From NCBI RefSeq assembly GCF_000940805.1, contig NZ_CP007142.1, forward strand, positions 4,316,593 to 4,380,592: DNA of 64,000 nt, written 5' to 3'. Both the position numbers and the translations under genes were made by a program. Source of the stretch: Gynuella sunshinyii YC6258. GTDB taxonomy: Bacteria > Pseudomonadota > Gammaproteobacteria > Pseudomonadales > Natronospirillaceae. Positions 36,873 to 46,338 of this stretch are shown here, piece after piece (the first letter of the stretch is position 1; every line of letters begins with the position of its first letter). The notes under the pieces are model-generated. The model was not told the origin of the DNA, did no database searches, and saw only the letters and a program-made list of their open reading frames with translations.

Positions 36873-38504
36873 TCACTTACGAGGCTCCGTCATCAGCCCC
36901 TTAATCATGGAAAAGGCAGCCACCAACAACACCAGAGTAAATGGCAGACCGGTTGATACCGCCATCGCCTGAAGTGCAACCAGACCACCACCCAAAATGA
37001 GTACGACGGCAACCAAACCTTCAAACGTACACCAAAATACTCGCTGCGGAATGGGTGAATCTACCTTACCGCCGGCAGAAATCACATCGATAACCAGTGA
37101 ACCGGAATCCGATGATGTTACGAAGAATACGATTACCAGGATAATAGCGATAAAGGAGGTAATCTGTGCCAGCGGCAACGCATCCAGCATAGCAAACAAC
37201 TGCAACGGCAAATCGGCCTCCGCGGCAGCTTTGTAACCATCCTGTACATACTGATCGATAGCGGTGCCACCGAATACAGTCATCCATAGCACGCATGCAG
37301 CCGATGGAATCAACAACACTGACACTATAAATTCACGCACCGTACGGCCGCGAGACACGCGGGCGATGAACATACCCACAAATGGCGACCAGGAAATCCA
37401 CCATGCCCAATAAAAGGCAGTCCAGCCAGATGCAAAGTTGCTGTCTTCACGGGCAATAGGATTGGCCAGCGCTGGCAGGTTCAGCAGATAAGACCACAGG
37501 TTTTCAAAGAAGCCGGTCACAATCGCCAGTGTCGGACCAACGATAATAACGAATAACAGCAAAAGCGCGGCCAACACCATATTCGCTTCAGACAGTCGCT
37601 TGACACCTGCATCCAGACCAGCAACCACAGAAAAAGTCGCTAACGCACTGATACCAATTACCAGCAGAATCTGTGTGGTCTCACCCAGGGGAATACCAAA
37701 CAAATAATTAAGACCAGATGCAGCCTGAGAAGCACCAAGACCAAGTGAGGTCGCCAAACCAAACAGCGTCGCCAGGACCGCCATAATGTCGATCACGTGA
37801 CCCGGCCAGCCCCATACACGCTCACCCAGCAGTGGATAAAACACCGAACGGATGGTCAGCGGCAGACCTTTGTTAAATGAGAACAGTGCCAGCCCCAACG
37901 CCAATACCGCGTATATTGCCCACGGATGCAACGCCCAGTGATAGATTGTCGCCGCCATAGCGAGGGAATGCGCAGCTTCGGTATCACCAACTGCACCACC
38001 CAACGGAGCCCAATCAGTACGTATACCGTCAGCACCTACAGTGGTTCCACCCATCGAACTTGCGAAATGCGATAAGGGTTCAGATACTCCATAAAACATC
38101 AGGCCTATACCCATACCCGCAGCAAACAGCATGGCAAACCAACCGGAATAACTATAGTCCGGTGTGGCTTCAGTACCGCCAAGGCGAACTTTACCCAACG
38201 GAGTGAAAATCAATACCAGGCAGATTATGACAAAGATATTGCCGGCACCTAAAAACAACCAGTCAAGATTCCCAGTTAACCAGTTACGGATTGTTTTAAA
38301 GAAAGGTTCAGCCTGACCATGAAATGCCAAGGTCAAGGCCACAAACAGAATCACGGCCAGACCAGAGATGGCAAACACCCGGTTATGAATATCCAGGCCA
38401 AATGGCCCGACATTCACGATGATATTGTCCTGTCCAACCTGATAATCGGTGTCGATAGGGTTCACCTCACCATCAGGAATCATTGGATCTTTCTTATCAG
38501 CCAT
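36873..38504 (-). CDS. BCCT-family betaine/choline/carnitine transporter
   Basis: A 543-aa, 12-helix sodium- or proton-coupled transporter for compatible solutes. The family motif is WAWWISWSPFVGMFIARVSRGRTVREF; also GMGIGLMFYGVSEPLSHFAS, HWALHPWAIYAVLALGLALF and GWPGHVIDIMAVLATLFGLATSLG. The C-terminus is short, so osmosensing by a long C-tail as in BetP is unlikely. GGGAG lies 8 nt before the ATG. It ends at a strong terminator. Role: uptake of glycine betaine, choline or a related solute; the exact substrate is not readable. Confidence 0.93.
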   Translation of the reverse strand: MADKKDPMIPDGEVNPIDTDYQVGQDNIIVNVGPFGLDIHNRVFAISGLAVILFVALTLAFHGQAEPFFKTIRNWLTGNLDWLFLGAGNIFVIICLVLIFTPLGKVRLGGTEATPDYSYSGWFAMLFAAGMGIGLMFYGVSEPLSHFASSMGGTTVGADGIRTDWAPLGGAVGDTEAAHSLAMAATIYHWALHPWAIYAVLALGLALFSFNKGLPLTIRSVFYPLLGERVWGWPGHVIDIMAVLATLFGLATSLGLGASQAASGLNYLFGIPLGETTQILLVIGISALATFSVVAGLDAGVKRLSEANMVLAALLLLFVIIVGPTLAIVTGFFENLWSYLLNLPALANPIAREDSNFASGWTAFYWAWWISWSPFVGMFIARVSRGRTVREFIVSVLLIPSAACVLWMTVFGGTAIDQYVQDGYKAAAEADLPLQLFAMLDALPLAQITSFIAIILVIVFFVTSSDSGSLVIDVISAGGKVDSPIPQRVFWCTFEGLVAVVLILGGGLVALQAMAVSTGLPFTLVLLVAAFSMIKGLMTEPRK

Positions 38505-39248
38505 TGCAGCTTATCTCCCGTTATTTTTCATGGATTCATGAAGTCTGCATGTCGCAGACGAATACGCATCCGGAATCGCTCCGGACATAAAACCATCGCT
38601 ACAGCTTTTAGCCACAGCCGATGAAAGACGCAGACCTTCTGGTCTGCAAGTTGCAAAACCATACCATATTTCACCGTCAACTGCGGCCCGATTAACTGCC
38701 AAGGATAAAAATAGACTGTTTTTTCAGGCTATGTATGGACCATTCCACCCTGCTAAAACCGATTCAGAATAAAATCAATCTGCAGGTGCAATCTGTCTTT
38801 TGAGAGATATTGGATAGAGTCAACACCGCGATGGGTCTGATATTTGTATACGCATCCACTGAAGCGCCAATCAATCGGTACAGACTGATTCTGGAATTCC
38901 GAAGCTCTCATGCGGATTTTGTTCATACGCTACATATCTGATATCCAATGTACAGCCTGAGCGTATTACATTCATTCTTCCATTGAACAAATATGTCAGT
39001 CGATTGGTTTGATATTCTATTGGCGTGTTAATTTTTTTTCAGAAAACAGTTTTGAAAGACCAAGGTGACAGTGATAAACAGGCACATGGCTACTTATCGC
39101 TGATTTGTGTGGCAACGTCGAAAACAACTACAAATGAGCAGACAGGGAAAGTATGATGTTATGGCTGTACAACATCAGGACAAACATGAAACAAAACATA
39201 TTTTTGAAAGATACCGAACCAAATTTTCAAGCTCTACAGCATAAAAAA
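38505..39248. other. Gene-free interval between BCCT and transposase genes
   Basis: No gene is recognised. Two short perfect hairpins are present: GCAGACC-TTCT-GGTCTGC (38630-38647) and TCCGGA-ATCGC-TCCGGA (near 38571-38587). They may be BCCT 5' leader structures or repeats. The right part (38800-39240) is AT-rich and shows nothing else. Confidence 0.5.
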
Positions 39249-40328
39249 TCACCCAGCCTTCAGGTAACTTTCAGATGACACTTTAACTCCCTTACTCCAT
39301 CGACGCTTAAATCGATCCGCATACTGCAATAACGAAACCCGCGAGCCGGCACTATCTCCATACGACCGACCATAACTCTGAACATGTTTCAGCCATTGAT
39401 TCGGGTCGATACCCAGTCGGCTGATCAGTTTTTCAGTGTCAGGATGTATAGCACCCCGTTTGTCATCTCGCAGACAACGCCCGGTGGTATCAATCAAATC
39501 GAAATAGTCTTCCCGGGTGAACGGAAGGGCTGCATGAATGGCATCCTGCTGACGCCCACTGAAGGGCATTAATGGAGATTCCGGCAAGTGATCGAGTTTT
39601 AACTCACGCTTAAGTTGACGCTGTTGAGTAATGCGCTTGGTGAGTGTTTGTTCGGTAGCGGTTTTGGTTTGGGTGGTTTTGTATTTGGCGTAATCGAATA
39701 GTCGCTGTTGAATGGAAGTAAAGTCGCTATCGATCAGATCATCCGCCATGGCAGCCCGTACCGGGTTCAGGTCCACATAGGCCATACAGGTCAGCAATGC
39801 CCCTTCATCCAATAAAGCCTGAGATTTGAAACGCCCTTCCCAGAACCGGCCTTTGCAGTTGTCTTCTTCATTGGCCATACGGGCAATGGTTTCATTGACA
39901 CCGCGCATAAACCAACTGATGGAACACAAACGCTCACGCCACTGAGCAATTGTTACCGACACGGCCTGCAACTCGGCGGGCGACATTGTTTTACGCGCCG
40001 CAAGCCAACGGTTGATCAATACATCCCCGTTGTACAGCTGCAACCAGCGTTCCACCACTTCGTCATCCGACCAGCTTTGAGCGCGTGCCTGATCGACGTG
40101 CAATACAACATGATAATGATTACTCATGATCGCATAGGCACAGATATCAATGGCGTACACATAGGATAAAAATCGCAGGCGCGACACCAACCACTGCTTG
40201 CGGTGATCAAAATTCTCACCAGTTTCAGAATCGGCACCACACAAATACGCCCGCCGAACACAGCGCACCATGCAGTGATAAAAAGACGTCTCTTCCAGAG
40301 AGACTTGTTCGTTACGGGGTTTGGTCAT
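39249..40328 (-). CDS. REP-associated tyrosine transposase-like protein (RAYT, Y1/HUH family)
   Basis: A 359-aa single-stranded DNA transposase relative. The HUH motif is NHYHVVLHVD (His-x-His), and the conserved YVDLNPVRAAMADD supplies the catalytic-tyrosine helix of the IS200-like fold. FYHCMVRCVRRAYLCG at the start and EDNCKGRFWEGRFKSQALLD are typical of the long RAYT branch. A C-terminal basic region (about 250-359) follows. Such genes usually occur singly and move or maintain short palindromic REPs. Its first 25 codons and upstream DNA are exactly duplicated in tandem next to it. Confidence 0.88.
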   Translation of the reverse strand: MTKPRNEQVSLEETSFYHCMVRCVRRAYLCGADSETGENFDHRKQWLVSRLRFLSYVYAIDICAYAIMSNHYHVVLHVDQARAQSWSDDEVVERWLQLYNGDVLINRWLAARKTMSPAELQAVSVTIAQWRERLCSISWFMRGVNETIARMANEEDNCKGRFWEGRFKSQALLDEGALLTCMAYVDLNPVRAAMADDLIDSDFTSIQQRLFDYAKYKTTQTKTATEQTLTKRITQQRQLKRELKLDHLPESPLMPFSGRQQDAIHAALPFTREDYFDLIDTTGRCLRDDKRGAIHPDTEKLISRLGIDPNQWLKHVQSYGRSYGDSAGSRVSLLQYADRFKRRWSKGVKVSSESYLKAG

Positions 40329-40525
40329 GGTGTTGGATGTTAGTTGATGTGGGAATTGAATTCAAGTTTTTGGGTGTCCTTTTTACTTTCCGAACACAGC
40401 GCACCATGCAGTGATAAAAAGACGTCTCTTCCAGAGAGACTTGTTCGTTACGGGGTTTGGTCATGGTGTTGGATGTTAGTTGATGTGGGAATTGAATTCA
40501 AGTTTTTGGGTGTCCTTTTTACTTT
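40254..40525. repeat. Exact 136-bp tandem duplication of transposase 5' end
   Basis: 40254-40389 and 40390-40525 are identical by eye. Each unit contains the first 25 codons of the transposase (minus strand), its start codon, and an upstream motif GAATTCAAG...GTGTCCTTTTTACTTTC. The outer copy therefore encodes a truncated N-terminus starting at 40464. The exact 136-bp period suggests a recent event at the element end. Confidence 0.9.
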
Positions 40526-40618
40526 CATTGGGCTGGCCGAACGGCAGCTGAATCAGGCGTATGGGGAGGTTGAGGCGGTCAGGCTCTGGCGGTAGTTGGT
40601 TCGGCGGGTATCGGACAT

Positions 40619-40643
40619 AAAAGAGCCTGTTGGCAGGCTCTTT
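40619..40643. terminator. Terminator after the Rhs locus
   Basis: AAAGAGCCTG (40620-40629), TTGG loop, CAGGCTCTTT (40634-40643); a perfect 10-bp stem with A/T flanks on both sides. It lies about 45 bp beyond the last gene of the leftward Rhs locus. Confidence 0.8.
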
Positions 40644-40687
40644 GGAAGGGAGCGGGGCTGCAAAAATAGATGCGTCCCCTTTATCTG

Positions 40688-41392
40688 TTATTTATCCGCA
40701 TTAGCGTGAGGCTGGGGGTTGCTATTTGTGTCAGATCCTAAGGTCTTATCAATATAATAAACCACACGATCAGCCGCTTCTTCTGACGCTTCTCTCCTTA
40801 AGGTATAACCATCCTCAAACACCCGGCTTAAATCAAGGCCATGTTTGACCATCACTTTCAGTAAATCTACCCGGTTACTGCTTGCAATATCTCTACTATA
40901 CAAGGCCTCTTCATTTGGTTTTCTAGTTCTTAATTTACTCAACCAGATAGCTTCAAATATTTCTGGTGGCGAAGAATAATTAATTGCTAACTCTACAATA
41001 TCGTAACTTCCGTCTTCGGAATCATCTGGTTCTTTCCAGTCAATACCATTATTCTCAGGAGAGCTTGACGTAATAATGGCATCAGCACAGGCATAATGAT
41101 CCAACAGTAGCGCCTCCGTCAAAGGGTTACCACCTGCTTCGTTTACTGTATCCAATCTAGCCCCCTGGTGAACAAGAGAAGCAATTTGATCGCATCTATT
41201 TTCAACCACGGCCCTGTCAATGATGTTAGCCTTTGCATCGTTGTCGCCCTGCTGAAAGCGCATCAGTAATGATTCAAAGCCAGGCGGCTCTTCAGCAATG
41301 TCATTCTGTTGTGAACATGACAGTACTATCAACATCAGCGCACTACTGAGCAGCCCTTTTTGTCTTTTCAATATATGAAGTAAATGTATCAT
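40688..41392 (-). CDS. Ankyrin-like lipoprotein, putative immunity partner of Rhs tip protein
   Basis: A 234-aa lipoprotein: the signal sequence ends with lipobox LSC (Cys26 in IVLSCSQQN). The mature part has helix-turn-helix ankyrin-like repeats (VVENRCDQIASLVHQGARLD; NPLTEALLLDHYACADAI; SSNRVDLLKVMVKHGLDLSR). Its ATG overlaps the stop of the upstream Rhs-tip gene (ATGA overlap), so the two are co-translated. Ankyrin-like proteins are found among immunity or accessory proteins of polymorphic toxins; immunity is inferred from position. It is last in the operon. Confidence 0.75.
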   Translation of the reverse strand: MIHLLHILKRQKGLLSSALMLIVLSCSQQNDIAEEPPGFESLLMRFQQGDNDAKANIIDRAVVENRCDQIASLVHQGARLDTVNEAGGNPLTEALLLDHYACADAIITSSSPENNGIDWKEPDDSEDGSYDIVELAINYSSPPEIFEAIWLSKLRTRKPNEEALYSRDIASSNRVDLLKVMVKHGLDLSRVFEDGYTLRREASEEAADRVVYYIDKTLGSDTNSNPQPHANADK

Positions 41393-42291
41393 TCGTCTTC
41401 TTCCTGACTGCCTGAACCATTATTGTCTCGTGCTTTTTTAAGCATTTCGTCAATATTACTTCCGTACATTTTATTGAACTTTTTCCGCTCTTCCGGACTG
41501 AGTGATTGTTTAAATGCTTTAATAGCGTCTTCGATATCTTCTTTGTGATATGGGGGTTGACTGATAAAGGTTTTTTCAGGCAGGAACTTTTCCAGCTTCT
41601 TATCTAACGCGATGATATCGTTGATATCGGAATCTTCCGCAGGGACTGCTTGTTCGCCATAGATGGAATCGGCAGCTTTGTCCTGCAAGTTTTTGAGTGA
41701 CAGAATTCTTCCAAACGTATCACCTAACAAACGGGCAAAGCCCGATAAACCATCACTGTTTTCCCGATAATAATCCAGTTTGGAGGTGGTTAGCCGGACG
41801 CTGTACAACCAAAAGTCACCATGATATCCCTTGTAAAAACCAGCCCTGATTGCCAGTTGTCCGTCCGGATCCACATACTTATACGGATCATTATTCGCAT
41901 ACGCATACCGATTAAAACTCAACGGGTTTGTTTCTACAAACCCCACCGGATCGACGGCATAAAACCGCCCCAATACCGGATCGTAATAACGGGCCTGCAT
42001 ATACGTCAAACCCGTATCCGGGTCATGCTCATGACCAGTATAGCCGATACGGTTGTTTGTTTTCAGGTCCTGATTTTCGACCTTACTGCCATAAGGCATG
42101 TAGTTTTCTTTCCAGATCACCTTGCCCAGTTCATTGGTAGCTGCAACCGGTGAGCCCAAGGCGTCATTATGGTAGTAGGTGGTCAGGATTTCGGCTTGTG
42201 GCTGAGCTGCAAGAAAATACAATGCCAAAACCATCAGTCGGGATACTGAAAACGAACTCAATATCTGAAAAGTACGTGTCAAAATACTCAT
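41389..42291 (-). CDS. Rhs core domain protein with unrecognised C-terminal tail, secreted
   Basis: A 300-aa protein that looks like the detached C-terminal end of an Rhs toxin. A signal peptide covers residues 1-33 (YFLAAQPQA). The complete Rhs repeat-associated core follows: YYHNDALGSPVAATNELGKV, IGYTGHEHDPDTGLTYMQAR, YYDPVLGRFYAVDPVGF and NRYAYANNDPYKYVDPDG (core end about 145, equivalent to the DPxG cleavage point). The last 155 residues are charged, helix-rich and unlike any toxin domain I know (FARLLGDTFGRILSLKNLQD; SLSPEERKKFNKMYGSNIDE). A perfect AGGAGG lies before the ATG, 12 bp after the big YD-repeat gene. Confidence 0.82.
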   Translation of the reverse strand: MSILTRTFQILSSFSVSRLMVLALYFLAAQPQAEILTTYYHNDALGSPVAATNELGKVIWKENYMPYGSKVENQDLKTNNRIGYTGHEHDPDTGLTYMQARYYDPVLGRFYAVDPVGFVETNPLSFNRYAYANNDPYKYVDPDGQLAIRAGFYKGYHGDFWLYSVRLTTSKLDYYRENSDGLSGFARLLGDTFGRILSLKNLQDKAADSIYGEQAVPAEDSDINDIIALDKKLEKFLPEKTFISQPPYHKEDIEDAIKAFKQSLSPEERKKFNKMYGSNIDEMLKKARDNNGSGSQEEDE

Positions 42292-42303
42292 AGCCTGCCC
42301 TCC

Positions 42304-45300
42304 TTAGTGCAATATCAGACTGATGATGGCAACCATCGCGCCGGCGTTATAACTCGGCATACTATCTTCTGCATCAGCAATTCCATCACCATCGGTGTCC
42401 GAACTGGTGGGGGAACTATGATATAGATTGACTTCTTCTGCATCGCTCAGGCCATCACCGTCGGTATCTACATTTTGGGGATCAGACCCTAACGCAACTT
42501 CCTGACCATCCGTCAGACCGTCATCGTCATAATCATTATCAAATGGCAAGGTACCTGCTTTGATTTCTTCAGCCCAGCTCAAGCCATCGTGATCAAAATC
42601 TGTATCGGTTCCATCCTGAGGGTTGAGCTGCCAGTGAGTTTCTTTACAGTCTGATAAACCATCATGATCGCTGTCCACATCGCTACATATTTCATTGGAA
42701 GCGATTTTTTGTCCGGCTGAATATAAGTAAATCGTTGGATGGCCGTCTGCAGCTTCTTCGTATACCAGTTGTCCCTGACTGTTATAAACGGAATAACGTT
42801 TAACTTTACCATTGAGTGTTTCTACGACTCGTTTGCCATTAGTGTCATACTCATAGCCGTAAGTGTTATTTCCCTTTTTAAGTGATGTCATGAACTGTTG
42901 CGCATCGTATTGCATGGTGGCTTCACCATTTGCGATGACATTACCCGCAGAGTCATAATCAAACTGATATGGCAAATCGCCTTTAACCTCATACAATCGG
43001 TTTGTCTGTGAATTGTAATCATAGGTCAAGTCTATACCACCCGTATTTTTACTCACAATGTTGCCCAATGCGTCGTAACGAATTTTGCCTTTCGCCCAGG
43101 AAGGACCGTAGACGGCAGTCAGCTGACCATGCTGGTCATAACGCAACGACCGGGCATTACCTTTCTCCAATATATTACTTAACTGCATAATTTGGTTATT
43201 CGTGTAGAAGACATATTTGATATCGATAACATCGGGCACACGAATCTCTGAACGGCGTTGACGGTCATCCATTGTATAGACAGCAGCTCCATTTATTCCT
43301 GGATACTTGATAGTGTTGGGTCGATTGTATACATCGTGACTCAGCGCCCTAAATACCTCCACATGATCCTGTTGATAATTGGCAGTAGCTTTAGACAATC
43401 GTCCGGCATGATCGATATCAAGGGTATAGCTAAATGACTGTGGGTACTCTATTCGCTTTAACTGGTCCCACTGATTATATTGATAGTTGATGTTGATGGT
43501 CTTATTGCCGTGATTCAATAACTGCAGACGTTCTGACTGAAGATTACCATTTGGATCATAGGTATAACTCCATTTGTTGTTATCACTACCCTTACTCTTT
43601 AACCGCCCTGTCGAGTCATAATTCAATACATATTTAAGTGCACCGTTATCAAAGTCCGAACCAATTAAACGATTAAGCCCATCATAACTATAAACACTTG
43701 CAGCCTGCCCGGGATAACGCTGGGAAACAAGATTTCCATTTGCGTCATAACGGACATCAACAACCCCGATCTCAGGCACGTCATAAGAGCTCAGCTGCCA
43801 GTCTTCCGCATAGTTGTATTTTTGTGACAGTAATAATCTGGCATTAGGACTTGTATCCAAACCCGCATCTTTCTCCAGTTTATCCACACGTGTGATTAAA
43901 CCAAGAGAATTGCGAAGGATCCTTGTGACGGCATTTTTGTCAGACTCCTGAACAGATCCGCTATAAGCGTTAATATTGGAAACAGCTTCAGTCGTCATTA
44001 GGAATTGCTCTCCCGGACTACCATAACTCAGATAGGTATACCGGGTAGTTATACCTTCTTCATCTGTGAGCTTCACCGAATTACCTGCCAAATATTGATA
44101 ATGAATACTGGAGCCATCGATATGAGTAATACTCAGCACCCGCCCTAATGCGTCATACTCAAAAGAATCTCCTTTATTTTGTTGACCAGGATAACTTACG
44201 AAAACCTGGCGCCCATTATCATCGTACTTGTAATACACCGTAGCACTACGATTACTTTGATAGCCTTCTATAATCCGACCTAAACCATCAAGTTGTGACT
44301 GGCTTATGGATTGCCCACCACGCTGGGTCTCGACTTTCATTCCAAGGCTGTTATATACATAACTCACATCCGAGTCGCTATCATCAGTACGAGCTGTAAT
44401 CACCTTTGTCAGACGGTTGGCAGCATCATAACTGTATGCCGTTGTCATACTATTAACGTCGCCATTGGACACCCTGGTAAAAGATTGTAAATTACCGTAA
44501 TTATCAACCTCTTTACGCACATTATATGCTTCAGGTCCACGGATATTACGAGCCACACCAAGCTTGTAATCAGAATAGCTGTATTGGTTATTTAAGGGGT
44601 CTGTTATGGAGGTTATCTGGCCAATGGAATTATAGGCATATGTCGTGGTATGTCCGTATGCCGTTTTACTGACCATCCTGCCCTGATTATCATAACCATA
44701 GCGGGTTTCCCCACTTATTCCGTCAATGGATTCAGTCTGCAATAGTCCAATCACCCAATGCTGATCATTAGCAATATTACGATAAGTTCGACGGATAACT
44801 CGTGTTGGGTTTGTAGTCCACGCACTACTACCTCCAAACTTAAAGCGGGAATATTCACTAATACTCCTGGGGTTACCAAAACCATCAAAGTCGGAATAGT
44901 CGGTTATATATTGATCCTGGCCATCGCTTTTATAATCTGTGATTTTTACTTGCTTGGTTAAGGGGCGATAAGTATTGGAGGATGAATTTAACGGGAAGCG
45001 CGAAAAAGATACATATACTTTTTGATTAGCACTTGAAACTTTCATAGACTGATATTGATATTCGGTCTGTCTCAGCTTATTACTTTTACAGTCATTACTT
45101 CCATAAATAATCTTTCTTTTTATGGTCCCGGCCAGATAAAGATCTTTTTGAGAGTTTGAGTAGTATACGTTTTCGTAGCAATAGTTTTTCCCCTTCTCAT
45201 ACGCGTATACTTCATCATTATTATCAGAGTAACTATATTGAGTGGAGATACTGCCGTAGCCTCGAATATCTAAGGTTTTAGCACTCAGGCGCTTGTATTT

Positions 45301-46338
45301 TGACCGATTAATAGTTTGTTTTTGGTCAGAGTATTTAACATGAGTTCCTAATGGGGATGTATACCGTTGATTCCGGACATCCACGCTCCAATGAGAACCA
45401 TCTGCATAATAAACTGTCGATAAACGATAAAATCCGTCCTGCTTGATGTATTTATAATTGACCAGTGTTCGGCCAGATTGAGAGATATTGCTAAGCAAAT
45501 AGAACCCTCTTGCATCACGTAATATTCCTGTAGAATATTTCTGATAGGTAAAATTCAATACTGTACCATTGGAGTGTGTAACTTTTTGAATGTATGTCAA
45601 TTCTCTTCTTTGAGATTTATTATCTCCATCGGCTCCATCTCGCAACATAATTTTGCCATAACTAATGGTATACCAGGCGCCACTAGCATCGGTTACTTTT
45701 GTCAGTAAGGCTTTTTTAGGAGTATCTACTGGTAAGGAATATTTATCATACTGAGCCGAAAACCAATATTGACGCCCATTTGGAGAGTTGACTTCATAGT
45801 CGTAAATTGTATACCTGGAGCCTTCTTCTTTATAACTATAGACAGCATGTTTTTTAACCGTCCATAGCTCTCTGGAAATACCCAAGGAATTACCACTAGC
45901 AATTGACGAGGGATAAAACTGCTGGGACTGACCAGTGGCAGAATAGAAATAAGGCCAAACAATCCCATTGCTCAGAACCTCCTGACCCAACCCTCCAAAT
46001 GACAACATCCACTCATTACCTAATATGTCACCATCACTATCATTATCTATAGGTTTCTGGTTGTTGTCTAAACTCCAATTCAGAGTTCTCATCACGTTTA
46101 GAGCCAAGCCACTCTTATCGGGAATGGTGACATCGGCATGATGCATACGGTACTTACCAGTATATGGGTCGTAATCCTCGAACGAGGTATTAAAGGTCGG
46201 CCGAAAATCCGCCAACCCCGGAGAAGTATCCTCATACAAAACTTCATCGACAGCAAACGCACGGACTGAACTAAAAACAGCCATAACAGAAAAAACACAG
46301 ACAATAAACCGAAGCCGGCTTTGGGAGAAATTAAGCAT
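42304..46338 (-). CDS. Secreted RHS/YD-repeat protein ending in TSP3-like calcium repeats, no Rhs core
   Basis: A 1344-aa exported protein. The signal peptide ends near residue 29 (SSVRAFA). The N-terminal domain (about 30-330) resembles the TcdB/YD-shell entry domain (GNEWMLSFGGLGQEVLSNG). YD repeats fill about 480-1210 (YGYDNQGRMVSKTAYGHTTT; YDANGNLVSQRYPGQAASVY; YDPNGNLQSERL). The usual core (DPxG) is absent. Instead come four to five Asp-rich thrombospondin-type-3-like repeats (DSDHDGLSDCKE; DYDDDGLTDGQEVALGSDP; DTDGDGLSDAEEVNLY; DTDGDGIADAEDS) and a hydrophobic end AGAMVAIISLIL. The ribosome site is weak. The core and tail are on the next gene. Confidence 0.9.
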   Translation of the reverse strand: MLNFSQSRLRFIVCVFSVMAVFSSVRAFAVDEVLYEDTSPGLADFRPTFNTSFEDYDPYTGKYRMHHADVTIPDKSGLALNVMRTLNWSLDNNQKPIDNDSDGDILGNEWMLSFGGLGQEVLSNGIVWPYFYSATGQSQQFYPSSIASGNSLGISRELWTVKKHAVYSYKEEGSRYTIYDYEVNSPNGRQYWFSAQYDKYSLPVDTPKKALLTKVTDASGAWYTISYGKIMLRDGADGDNKSQRRELTYIQKVTHSNGTVLNFTYQKYSTGILRDARGFYLLSNISQSGRTLVNYKYIKQDGFYRLSTVYYADGSHWSVDVRNQRYTSPLGTHVKYSDQKQTINRSKYKRLSAKTLDIRGYGSISTQYSYSDNNDEVYAYEKGKNYCYENVYYSNSQKDLYLAGTIKRKIIYGSNDCKSNKLRQTEYQYQSMKVSSANQKVYVSFSRFPLNSSSNTYRPLTKQVKITDYKSDGQDQYITDYSDFDGFGNPRSISEYSRFKFGGSSAWTTNPTRVIRRTYRNIANDQHWVIGLLQTESIDGISGETRYGYDNQGRMVSKTAYGHTTTYAYNSIGQITSITDPLNNQYSYSDYKLGVARNIRGPEAYNVRKEVDNYGNLQSFTRVSNGDVNSMTTAYSYDAANRLTKVITARTDDSDSDVSYVYNSLGMKVETQRGGQSISQSQLDGLGRIIEGYQSNRSATVYYKYDDNGRQVFVSYPGQQNKGDSFEYDALGRVLSITHIDGSSIHYQYLAGNSVKLTDEEGITTRYTYLSYGSPGEQFLMTTEAVSNINAYSGSVQESDKNAVTRILRNSLGLITRVDKLEKDAGLDTSPNARLLLSQKYNYAEDWQLSSYDVPEIGVVDVRYDANGNLVSQRYPGQAASVYSYDGLNRLIGSDFDNGALKYVLNYDSTGRLKSKGSDNNKWSYTYDPNGNLQSERLQLLNHGNKTININYQYNQWDQLKRIEYPQSFSYTLDIDHAGRLSKATANYQQDHVEVFRALSHDVYNRPNTIKYPGINGAAVYTMDDRQRRSEIRVPDVIDIKYVFYTNNQIMQLSNILEKGNARSLRYDQHGQLTAVYGPSWAKGKIRYDALGNIVSKNTGGIDLTYDYNSQTNRLYEVKGDLPYQFDYDSAGNVIANGEATMQYDAQQFMTSLKKGNNTYGYEYDTNGKRVVETLNGKVKRYSVYNSQGQLVYEEAADGHPTIYLYSAGQKIASNEICSDVDSDHDGLSDCKETHWQLNPQDGTDTDFDHDGLSWAEEIKAGTLPFDNDYDDDGLTDGQEVALGSDPQNVDTDGDGLSDAEEVNLYHSSPTSSDTDGDGIADAEDSMPSYNAGAMVAIISLILH

